Source: Pseudomonadota bacterium (GTDB lineage: Bacteria > Pseudomonadota > Alphaproteobacteria > Micropepsales > Micropepsaceae). Taken from it: DNA of 5,183 bases. The position numbers were made by a program, and so were the translations under genes. Shown here in pieces: positions 1 through 5,083 of the stretch. Below the pieces are notes generated by a model. The model was not told the DNA's origin. It searched no databases and saw nothing but the letters and a program-made list of their open reading frames with translations. Within the stretch, counting starts at the first letter, position 1. Every line of letters starts with the position of its first letter. The stretch lies in contig JANYBR010000445.1 of the NCBI GenBank assembly GCA_025360685.1, forward strand, positions 1 to 5,183, written 5' to 3'.

Positions 1-1
1 C

Positions 2-229
2 GCCCGGCGGCGTGTGGGCAATCGGAATGTCGCCGGCCATCACCGGCTTGACCGATGGTGTCGCATTCGCGGGCGCGAGGATGGCTGTGACCGCACAGAC
101 GAAGGCTATAGCGGGCGCTCGAACCGGGTTCAGTGTGCGGCCTCGTGCATGGGTTCCCCGGACTGGCGCATATGTCTTCTTGGCATTTCGAACCAGTTTT
201 GTGTTCGACGCAAGAAGGGACTCACGCAT
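2..229 (-). CDS. Partial exported protein, N-terminal 76 residues, runs off left edge
   Basis: An open frame starts at ATG 229-227 on the minus strand and is still open at the left edge. The first 40 or so residues are basic and Arg/Lys-rich. Residues about 39-54 form an Ala-rich hydrophobic segment (APAIAFVCAVTAILAP). A typical signal peptidase I site follows, A-N-A before T57, and then a Pro-rich start of the mature chain (TPSVKPVMAGDIPIAHTPPG). This predicts export to the periplasm or outer membrane. The n-region is unusually long, there is no clear Shine-Dalgarno before the ATG, and no later in-frame ATG, GTG or TTG precedes the hydrophobic segment. The true start could therefore differ, or the upstream part may be degraded. 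The family cannot be identified from this fragment. The gene is divergent from the SDR gene. The signal-peptide pattern, the open frame to the edge and G/C-rich third positions are the support. Plus-strand frames over the same bases show no comparable features. Confidence 0.45.
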   Translation of the reverse strand, partial: MRESLLASNTKLVRNAKKTYAPVRGTHARGRTLNPVRAPAIAFVCAVTAILAPANATPSVKPVMAGDIPIAHTPPG

Positions 230-404
230 ACGCCATGGATCGCTAGCGCCGGCGCAGCTGTTGGATAACTTCCTTCGGATTTACGTACGCTCATCGCGTC
301 GCGGACTGAAACCATTTGCAAATTCGTCCCAACATTAAATTAGTTATCCATACTGAAAAACTGCGCTACCACTTCCCACTTCTGTCCGACGGAGGACCAA
401 CCTC

Positions 405-575
405 ATGTTGGACGAAATACGCGGCCGCTATCTGGGCCGCCTGAAAGTGCCCATCCGAAGTACCCGTGAGTCCAGACGGGACCGGGTGCGAACTTGCGGG
501 CATCCACGCGATCCGGGCACGTTTCCGGGCAGTCGCAAGGTTCGGGGTGGTAGGAGCGAAAGTGCCTGTGGTTGA
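405..575 (+). CDS. Possible small Arg-rich protein or leader peptide, 56 aa
   Basis: An ATG at 405 follows a near-ideal Shine-Dalgarno, GGAGGA at 391-396, with an 8-base spacer. The frame runs 56 codons to TGA at 573-575. The product is short, hydrophilic and strongly basic, starting MLDEIRGRYLGRLKVPIRST and continuing with many Arg and Gly residues and two Cys. No domain, signal peptide or membrane segment is visible, and I do not recognise it. Codon use is mixed: the first 16 codons look like neighbouring genes, while later ones include AGA, CGA, AGT and ACT, which are uncommon here. That suggests only the start, if anything, is under protein-coding selection. The frame overlaps the predicted RNA stems and ends 44 bases before the terminator hairpin, so it could be a leader peptide whose translation affects folding. 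It could also be chance. Confidence 0.25.
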   Translation: MLDEIRGRYLGRLKVPIRSTRESRRDRVRTCGHPRDPGTFPGSRKVRGGRSESACG

Positions 576-618
576 CCGCGCGGTCTTCTGCTGGCCTGCT
601 GCGTAGCTCGGCGACCGG

Positions 619-651
619 GGCGGGTTCATTGCCGAACCCGCCTTATTTTTT
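619..651 (+). terminator. Strong intrinsic terminator immediately upstream of the SDR gene
   Basis: A perfect 9-bp stem, GGCGGGTTC (619-627) with GAACCCGCC (634-642), closes a 6-base loop (628-633). It is followed directly by the T-rich tract TTATTTTTT (643-651). Stem, loop and tract all meet the classical rho-independent pattern on the plus strand. It ends only 17 bases before the SDR start codon, and the SDR Shine-Dalgarno follows within 6 bases. It must therefore terminate a transcript begun upstream, either a small RNA or a leader under attenuation control. SDR transcription would need readthrough, or a promoter very close to the gene; none is evident in the 17 bases left. Confidence 0.88.
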
Positions 652-668
652 GATGCAAGGGTGATGGC

Positions 669-1412
669 ATGACGAACAATTTCGACCTTTCCAACAAGAT
701 CGCCATCGTCACGGGCGGTTCGCGCGGGCTCGGCCGCGAGATGGTGCTGGCCTTCGCCAAGGCGGGCGCCGATGTCGTGATTGCCAGCCGCAAGCTCGAC
801 GCCTGCCAGAAGGTGGCGAAGGAAGTCGAGGCGCTCGGCCGCCGCGCGTTGCCGCTCGCCGCCCATGTCGGCAAGTGGAGCGACAATGATGCGCTGGCTG
901 ATGCCGCCTACAAGCATTTCGGACGCGTCGACATCCTGGTCAACAATGCGGGCATGTCGCCGCTGGCGCCGTCGCTCAGCGAAACGAGCGAAGAGCTGTT
1001 CGACAAGGTGATCGACATCAACTTCAAGGGTCCGTTTCGCCTGTCCTCGCTCGTCGGCGAGAAGATGATGGCGGGCGAAGGCGGCGTGATCATCAACCTG
1101 TCGAGCACCGCGTCCGTTCTGCCGATGCCGCATACCATCCCCTATGGTGGCGCCAAGGCCGCGATCAATTCCATGACGGTGGCGCTCGCCAAGGCGTTCG
1201 GGCCCAAGGTCCGCGTGAATTGCATCTGTCCGGGTCCGTTCCTCACCGATGTCTCGACCGCCTGGCGCGACGACAAGGCGGCGCAGCAACGCCTTGGCCT
1301 CAAACGTTTCGGCAAGCCGCAGGAGATCGTGGGCACGGCGCTCTATCTCGCATCGGATGCGTCGAGCTACGTCACCGGCCAGGTGATCAGAGTCGATGGG
1401 GGTTCATGGTAG
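669..1412 (+). CDS. SDR family NAD(P)-dependent oxidoreductase
   Basis: A 247-residue classical short-chain dehydrogenase/reductase, the usual length for the family, and a cytosolic Rossmann-fold enzyme. Visible motifs in order: the cofactor glycine motif TGGSRGLG (15-22), NNAG (92-95), the structural/catalytic Asn in DINFKG (N118), the catalytic Ser in NLSS (S146), YGGAK (Y159, K163) replacing the commoner YxxSK, CPGP (187-190), and the C-terminal GQVIRVDGG typical of the family. Arg19 in the glycine loop and Arg41 after the second strand (ASRK) favour NADP(H) over NAD(H); that is an inference. The substrate cannot be read from sequence, and enoyl/3-oxoacyl reductase-like or sugar/alcohol dehydrogenase roles are all possible. 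The start at ATG 669 gives a normal N-terminus and follows AAGG at 657-660 with an 8-base spacer. The gene sits 17 bases after a strong terminator and is convergent with the isomerase gene. Confidence 0.95.
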   Translation: MTNNFDLSNKIAIVTGGSRGLGREMVLAFAKAGADVVIASRKLDACQKVAKEVEALGRRALPLAAHVGKWSDNDALADAAYKHFGRVDILVNNAGMSPLAPSLSETSEELFDKVIDINFKGPFRLSSLVGEKMMAGEGGVIINLSSTASVLPMPHTIPYGGAKAAINSMTVALAKAFGPKVRVNCICPGPFLTDVSTAWRDDKAAQQRLGLKRFGKPQEIVGTALYLASDASSYVTGQVIRVDGGSW

Positions 1413-1419
1413 CCATCTT

Positions 1420-1547
1420 GTCATGGCCCGCCGGAGTGCGGGCCACCCAGGTGATGACAAACTTCACGCTTGCAAGTACCGGCGAACAGTTTTTTTGGCG
1501 CCGCGCGTTGCGATCACCTGGGCGGCCCACACTAGGTGGGCCGTGAC
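1420..1547. repeat. Large imperfect palindromic element (copy A) between convergent genes
   Basis: Left arm 1420-1455 and right arm 1513-1547 are inverted copies, matching at 30 of 36 aligned columns with one gap, around a 57-base centre. Each arm is itself a hairpin: GGCCCGC/GCGGGCC (1425-1431 and 1438-1444) on the left, and GGCCCAC/GTGGGCC (1524-1530 and 1536-1542) on the right. The ends read GTCAT and GTGAC, so the outline resembles a small MITE or a REP-type paired palindrome. The centre holds a seven-T run (1490-1496). The element starts 7 bases after the SDR stop and runs into the 3' end of the isomerase gene. As RNA it could fold on either strand, so a bidirectional termination or transcript-stabilising role is plausible. 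No clear target-site duplication is visible. Confidence 0.85.
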
Positions 1548-2137
1548 ATGGAAGAGGTGGCGGCCCATTCAATGGCCTCTTCCAGACGGTCGTTGCCCCA
1601 GAAGAGTTCGTCGCCGGCGGTGAATGACGGCGCGCCGAAAATGCCGCGCGCGATGGCTTCGTCTGTCTGTTTCCTGAGCCGCTCCTTGTTCTGCGGCGTA
1701 TTGGCCGCAGGGACAGCCGCGTCCGGATCGGCGCCGATCCTGTGCAGGATCGTCGCCAAGGTAGCGTCGTCGGCAATGTCTTCCTGCTGCGCGAAATTCG
1801 CCGTGTACACGCCGCGCACGAAGCGGTCGGTCCAACCGTCCTTCTCGCCCACCAGCGCCAGCCGTGCCGCTTTCACTCCGTTTTGCGGAAAGCGCAACGG
1901 CGGGAGCTTCAGCGGCAGTTTCTCACGCGCGCAGATGCGTTCAAGGTCGCGCCACATGTACTTGCCCTTGACCGGATAGATGTTGAATGGAGAGTCGTTC
2001 CAGCCCTGCGCACCGAAGATCGGTCCGAGCAGGAACGGGCGCCAGCGCACCGTCACGCCCGCCGCCTGCGCCAGTCGGCTGACGCGCATCGCCGCCGGGT
2101 AGGAATAGGTGCTGGCGAACTCGAACCAGAAATCCAT
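1532..2137 (-). CDS. 2-hydroxychromene-2-carboxylate isomerase-type DsbA-family protein
   Basis: A 201-residue thioredoxin-fold protein of the DSBA/GST-kappa group, near the usual 195-220 residues. It opens with MDFWFEFASTYSYPA, where Ser9 takes the position of the CxxC motif of true DsbA. This is the signature of HCCA isomerases, which use glutathione to convert 2-hydroxychromene-2-carboxylate to the trans-benzylidenepyruvate in naphthalene-type degradation. Further hallmarks are WRPFLLGPIF (32-41), the cis-Pro motif GIFGAPSF (165-172) and ELFWGNDRLEEAIEW (177-191). There is no signal peptide, so it should be cytosolic. ATG 2137 is chosen because it starts the conserved N-terminus and has GGAG at 2146-2143 with a 5-base spacer; an in-frame ATG at 2248 would add 37 unlike residues. 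No aromatic-degradation genes are nearby, so the real substrate may differ and only a general GSH-dependent isomerase or transferase role is safe. The stop codon and last residues (MSRPT) lie in the palindromic repeat. The gene is divergent from argG. Confidence 0.9.
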   Translation of the reverse strand: MDFWFEFASTYSYPAAMRVSRLAQAAGVTVRWRPFLLGPIFGAQGWNDSPFNIYPVKGKYMWRDLERICAREKLPLKLPPLRFPQNGVKAARLALVGEKDGWTDRFVRGVYTANFAQQEDIADDATLATILHRIGADPDAAVPAANTPQNKERLRKQTDEAIARGIFGAPSFTAGDELFWGNDRLEEAIEWAATSSMSRPT

Positions 2138-2166
2138 TGCCGCTCCATTGATTGCGCCGCGCAGAC

Positions 2167-2182
2167 TATCGACTGTTCGATA
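2167..2182. promoter_or_regulatory. Perfect inverted repeat, candidate operator in the isomerase promoter region
   Basis: TATCGA, four bases, TCGATA: a perfect 6-4-6 dyad. It lies 30-45 bases upstream of the isomerase start codon, where a promoter would be expected, and is AT-rich relative to the flanks. The size and symmetry suit binding of a dimeric repressor or activator. No regulator gene is in the window, so the identity of the protein is unknown. Confidence 0.35.
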
Positions 2183-2238
2183 CATCCGGCCCACGCCCGC
2201 ATCATGCCGCGGCCGCGTGACCGCTGCGCGCGCCCGAC

Positions 2239-2282
2239 ATGGCGCCATTGAGTGCTGGCTTTCCCGCCCGTTGAAATTATAG
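2239..2282 (+). promoter_or_regulatory. Possible argG operon promoter region
   Basis: The last part of the divergent gap contains a perfect 10-base palindrome, ATGGCGCCAT (2239-2248), and the only AT-rich box near argG, AAATTATAG (2274-2282), whose TTATAG (2277-2282) could serve as a -10 element 28 bases before the GTG start. A matching -35 box at correct spacing is poor: TTGAGT at 2248-2253 is 23 bases away, too far for a normal sigma-70 promoter. The assignment is tentative. Confidence 0.25.
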
Positions 2283-2310
2283 TCCGGGTCTCTCGTGCAA
2301 GGATGGTGTC

Positions 2311-3543
2311 GTGGCGGTTTCGGGCGTGAAGAAGGTTGTTCTGGCCTATTCGGGAGGCCTGGATACGTCCGTCATTCTGAAATGGCTGCAGACCGCCTAT
2401 GGCGCGGAGGTCATCACCTTCACCGCCGATCTCGGGCAGGGCGAGGAGCTCGAACCGGCGCGCAAGAAGGCCGAGATGCTGGGTATCAAGCCTGAAAATA
2501 TCTTCATCGAAGATGTGCGCGAGGAGTTCGTGCGGGACTATGTCTTTCCGATGTTCCGCGCCAACGCGGTCTATGAGGGTGTCTACCTGCTCGGCACGTC
2601 CATCGCCCGCCCGCTGATCGCCAAGAAGCAAATCGAACTTGCCGCGAAGCTTGGTGCCGACGCGGTCAGCCACGGTTCGACCGGAAAGGGCAACGACCAG
2701 GTACGCTACGAGCTCAGCTATTATGCGCTTAATCCCGACATCAAGATCATCGCACCGTGGCGCGAGTGGGAACTGACGAGCCGCACCAAGCTGCTCGAAT
2801 TCGCGCAGAAGCACCAAATCCCCATCGCCAAGGACAAGCGCGGCGAGGCGCCGTTCTCGGTCGACGCAAATCTTCTGCATTCGTCGTCGGAGGGAAAGGT
2901 GCTCGAAGATCCTGCGGTTGAACCGGAGAGCATCGTCTATCAGCGGACGATTTCGCCCGAGGACGCGCCCGACAAGGTGACGGTTGTGGAGATTGGTTTC
3001 GAAAAGGGCGATCCGGTATCGGTAGGTGGCCAGAAACTCTCGCCGGCAGCGTTGTTGACCCGGCTGAACGAACTGGGCAAGGCCAATGGCATTGGCCGTC
3101 TTGATCTGGTCGAGAACCGTTTCGTCGGCATGAAGTCGCGCGGCGTCTACGAAACGCCGGGCGGTACGATCCTGCTGACTGCGCACCGCGCGATGGAGTC
3201 CATCACCCTGGATCGCGGCGCGGCGCATCTCAAGGATGATCTGATGCCGCGCTATGCGGAGATGATCTATTTCGGTTTCTGGTTTTCGCCGGAACGCGAG
3301 ATGCTGCAAGTCCTGATCGACAAGAGCCAGGAATATGTCGCGGGCACGGTGCGGCTCAAGCTCTACAAGGGCAATGTGACGGTGATCGGCCGTTCCTCGC
3401 CATACTCGCTCTACAGCCAGGATCTGGTGACGTTCGAGGACGACCAGGGCGCCTACGACCAGAAGGACGCGCAGGGCTTCATCAAGCTCAACGCGCTGCG
3501 CCTGCGGACTTTGGCGATGCGCAAGAGGAAGGCGAAGAAGTAG
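2311..3543 (+). CDS. argG: Argininosuccinate synthase
   Basis: A 410-residue cytosolic enzyme, full length for the bacterial type (about 400). It joins citrulline and aspartate with ATP to give argininosuccinate, AMP and pyrophosphate, the penultimate step of arginine synthesis. The N-terminal ATP pyrophosphatase signature AYSGGLDTS is at residues 12-20. The second family signature, GSTGKGNDQVRYE, is at 122-134. Other conserved blocks are YLLGTSIARPLIAKK (92-106), IIAPWREW (146-153), FSVDANLLHSSSEG (182-195) and ENRFVGMKSRGVYETPGG (268-285). The start is GTG 2311, with AAGGA at 2299-2303 and a 7-base spacer; the nearby ATG at 2303 is out of frame. The C-terminus ends in a very basic tail (RKRKAKK), whose codons also carry the Shine-Dalgarno of the next gene. 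It is the first gene of a three-gene plus-strand unit. No frameshift or missing motif is seen. Confidence 0.99.
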   Translation: MAVSGVKKVVLAYSGGLDTSVILKWLQTAYGAEVITFTADLGQGEELEPARKKAEMLGIKPENIFIEDVREEFVRDYVFPMFRANAVYEGVYLLGTSIARPLIAKKQIELAAKLGADAVSHGSTGKGNDQVRYELSYYALNPDIKIIAPWREWELTSRTKLLEFAQKHQIPIAKDKRGEAPFSVDANLLHSSSEGKVLEDPAVEPESIVYQRTISPEDAPDKVTVVEIGFEKGDPVSVGGQKLSPAALLTRLNELGKANGIGRLDLVENRFVGMKSRGVYETPGGTILLTAHRAMESITLDRGAAHLKDDLMPRYAEMIYFGFWFSPEREMLQVLIDKSQEYVAGTVRLKLYKGNVTVIGRSSPYSLYSQDLVTFEDDQGAYDQKDAQGFIKLNALRLRTLAMRKRKAKK

Positions 3544-4076
3544 TGACGGGCGTCACCATCGAAAAACTTGATGCCGATCCAAAGACCGTGCGGGCCGCGG
3601 TCGCCGATCTTGCCGGCATTCTCGCCGATTGCGTCTTGGGCGGTGCCTCTGTCGGGTTCATGGCAGGTTTTGGCATTGCGGAAGCCGCACTCTACTTCCG
3701 CAAGGTGTTCGACGACGTCGCCGGCGGAAAGACCGTTCTGCTCGCCGCGCGCCAGGGCAACAAGATCGTGGGCACCGTGCAGCTCGGTCTCGATACGATG
3801 CCGAACCAGCCGCATCGTGCCGAGGTCAAGAAATTGCTGGTGCACCGATCGGCGCGCAACGCCGGTGTCGGCGAACGATTGATGCGGGATATCGAGCGTT
3901 TCGCCCGCCACCACGATCGCAGCCTGCTGGTGCTCGACACGGTGACCGACAGCCCTGGTTACCGGCTCTATGAGCGGCTGGGTTGGCACCGCGTCGGGGT
4001 CATTCCAGACTATGCCTTGTTGCCCGACGGCAGCTTCTGCGACACAACTGTGTTCTACAAAAGGATCGCACCATGA
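3543..4076 (+). CDS. GNAT family N-acetyltransferase
   Basis: A 177-residue GNAT-fold protein, usual size for a single-domain member, predicted cytosolic. GNAT enzymes move an acetyl group from acetyl-CoA to an amine. The acetyl-CoA pyrophosphate loop is R-x-x-G-x-G at residues 105-110 (RNAGVG), preceded by the strand AEVKKLLVH (93-101) and followed by the helix ERLMRDIERFA. The C-terminal motif B is seen as GYRLYERLGWHRVG (139-152), and PDYALLPDGSFCDTTVFYKRI closes the fold. The start is GTG 3543, whose G is the last base of the argG stop (TAGTG), with AGGAAGG at 3526-3532 and a 10-base spacer. This implies translational coupling to argG. The substrate is unknown. Its place behind argG invites an amino-acid or arginine-related guess, but it is not the ArgA/ArgJ type by sequence, and an amino-acid, antibiotic or peptide substrate is equally possible. 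Confidence 0.9.
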   Translation: MTGVTIEKLDADPKTVRAAVADLAGILADCVLGGASVGFMAGFGIAEAALYFRKVFDDVAGGKTVLLAARQGNKIVGTVQLGLDTMPNQPHRAEVKKLLVHRSARNAGVGERLMRDIERFARHHDRSLLVLDTVTDSPGYRLYERLGWHRVGVIPDYALLPDGSFCDTTVFYKRIAP

Positions 4077-4906
4077 GCGGCAATCAGGATCAGATCGACT
4101 ACTGGAACGGTCCGGCCGGCCAGCGCTGGGCCGAGGCGCAGGAAAGCATGGACCGCAACCTGTCCGCGATCCATGCGGCGCTGATCTCGTTCGCCAACGT
4201 CAAGCCCGGTGAGCGCGTGCTCGACATCGGCTGCGGCTGCGGCACGACGACCTTGGCGTTTGCCGATGCCGCGGGGCCGAACGGACGCGCGACAGGTCTC
4301 GACATCTCAGCGCCCATGCTCGGGGTGGCGCGCGCCCGCGCCAAGTCTGCGTCAAAGCCGGCCGAGTTCGTCGAGGCCGATGCGTCGACGCATGCGTTCA
4401 AGTCGGAGTTCGATGCCGTGACGTCGCGCTTCGGCGTAATGTTCTTCGCCGATCCGGCAGTGGCGTTCGCAAATATTCACAAGGCGCTGAAGCCGGGTGG
4501 ACGGCTCGCCTTCGTCTGCTGGCGCGCCATGCCGGAGAATGTCTGGGCGGTGACGCCCTTCATGGCTGCCCGCGAGCTTCTGCCCGCCCAGCCGCCGCCC
4601 GATCCCAACGCGCCCGGCCCGTTCGCGTTCGCAGACCCGGCACGCCTGAAAGCGATCCTCGAGGGCGCCGGCTTCAGGCAGGTGAAGATCGAAAAGCTGG
4701 ACACGGTGATGCACATGGCCGCCACAGCGCTCGATGCCGCCCGGTTCTCGCTCAGCATCGGACCCTTGGCACGCGCGGCGGCAGAAACCGATGACGCGAC
4801 GAAGGCCAAGATCGTCGAGCGCGTCGCGGCCGCGATGAAGAAGTTCGAGACTCCCTCAGGCGTGGCGCCGCCCGCAGCCTGCTGGCTGGTGGGAGCGACG
4901 GTTTAG
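4073..4906 (+). CDS. Class I SAM-dependent methyltransferase
   Basis: A 277-residue Rossmann-fold methyltransferase, predicted cytosolic. Motif I is VLDIGCGCGTTTLAF (49-63), the SAM-binding glycine loop. The acidic ribose-binding residue follows in TGLDIS (74-79, D77). A motif II-like acidic pair is FVEADAS (99-105). The segment EFDAVTSRFGVMFFADP (112-128) and LKPGGRLAFVCWR (139-151) complete the UbiE/Coq5-like core. The C-terminal third (from about 160) is a less conserved substrate-capping region that ends APPAACWLVGATV. The substrate is not evident, and small-molecule targets are typical for this architecture. ATG 4073 is chosen: it overlaps the acetyltransferase stop (ATGA) and has AAGGA at 4061-4065 with a 7-base spacer. 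An in-frame ATG at 3983 would only translate acetyltransferase sequence out of frame. It is the last gene of the argG unit and is convergent with gyrB. Confidence 0.93.
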   Translation: MSGNQDQIDYWNGPAGQRWAEAQESMDRNLSAIHAALISFANVKPGERVLDIGCGCGTTTLAFADAAGPNGRATGLDISAPMLGVARARAKSASKPAEFVEADASTHAFKSEFDAVTSRFGVMFFADPAVAFANIHKALKPGGRLAFVCWRAMPENVWAVTPFMAARELLPAQPPPDPNAPGPFAFADPARLKAILEGAGFRQVKIEKLDTVMHMAATALDAARFSLSIGPLARAAAETDDATKAKIVERVAAAMKKFETPSGVAPPAACWLVGATV

Positions 4907-4955
4907 GTTCGAAGTGCTCTGAACCCTGCTCGATCGCTTGCCCAACCCCCAGATC

Positions 4956-5047
4956 GTCATCGCCCGCTTCATGCGGGCCACCCAATTTGTCGAAGAGAAA
5001 ATGGGTTGCCCGGACGGGCCTAGCAACAGCGTGGGCCGGGCAATGAC
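4956..5047. repeat. Palindromic intergenic element (copy B), same style as copy A
   Basis: The outer arms GTCATCGCCCG (4956-4966) and CGGGCAATGAC (5037-5047) are inverted copies with one difference. Further in, ACCCA (4980-4984) pairs with TGGGT (5002-5006). The left part is a hairpin, GCCCGC with GCGGGC (4962-4967 and 4973-4978). The left end shares the pattern GTCAT-x-GCCCGC..GCGGGCCACCCA with copy A, so both belong to one dispersed family, but this copy is shorter and its right half is much more diverged. It fills most of the 177-base gap between the convergent methyltransferase and gyrB genes. It may act as a bidirectional terminator, though no long T run follows the stems. Confidence 0.75.
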
Positions 5048-5083
5048 GAACTTGGGAGTAGGTAGGATCAAACCAAACTCGCC

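Larger units (their letters stand above)
230..668. other. 439-base region without a recognised protein gene; structured leader or small RNA region
   Basis: This gap separates the divergent exported-protein and SDR genes. Bases about 311-360 are AT-rich compared with the surroundings and are the most likely promoter location; a TTGCAA at 316-321 resembles a -35 box, but no well-spaced -10 box is clear. From about 383 onward the sequence is rich in stems. GTCCGAC (384-390) can pair with GTTGGAC (407-413), one G-U. GCGGCC (421-426) pairs with GGCCGC (435-440). CCCGT (463-467) can pair with ACGGG (476-480). CGAACTTGCG (489-498) pairs with CGCAAGGTTCG (534-544), one bulge. GACCGCGCGGTC (574-585) is a perfect palindrome. 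The region ends in a strong intrinsic terminator at 619-651. I could not match it to tRNA, tmRNA, RNase P, SRP, or the TPP, FMN, cobalamin or glycine riboswitch consensus from memory. Either a cis-acting leader or a discrete RNA would fit. Confidence 0.5.

Noticed and set aside
12..338. 108-codon plus-strand frame and overlapping frames at the left edge
   Set aside because: The start is near the edge without a clear ribosome site, no domain is recognisable, and the minus-strand frame here gives a coherent signal peptide instead. The last third enters the AT-rich non-coding patch.
383..651. Known RNA families (tRNA, tmRNA, RNase P, SRP RNA, TPP, FMN, cobalamin, glycine and SAH riboswitches)
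   Set aside because: The consensus cores I can recall for these are absent. A covariance search is needed before calling any family, including 6S RNA.
366..1289. 307-codon open frame on the minus strand
   Set aside because: It is antisense to most of the SDR gene, whose motifs are complete. The frame's protein is Arg/His-rich with no recognisable domain, as expected for a GC-rich shadow.
2138..2248. N-terminal extension of the isomerase to an ATG at 2248
   Set aside because: The extra 37 residues have no family counterpart and would cover the likely promoter and dyad. ATG 2137 has its own Shine-Dalgarno and starts the conserved fold.
2053..3309. 418-codon open frame on the minus strand
   Set aside because: It lies antisense to argG and partly over the isomerase. 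Both of those have clear family motifs, and this product has none.
3983..4072. N-terminal extension of the methyltransferase to an ATG at 3983
   Set aside because: The added residues are the acetyltransferase gene read in another frame. ATG 4073 has AAGGA at good spacing and the standard ATGA overlap.
4906..4925. Weak hairpin GGTTC/GAACC just after the methyltransferase stop
   Set aside because: It is only a 5-bp stem with a 10-base loop and no T tract, which is too weak to call a terminator.
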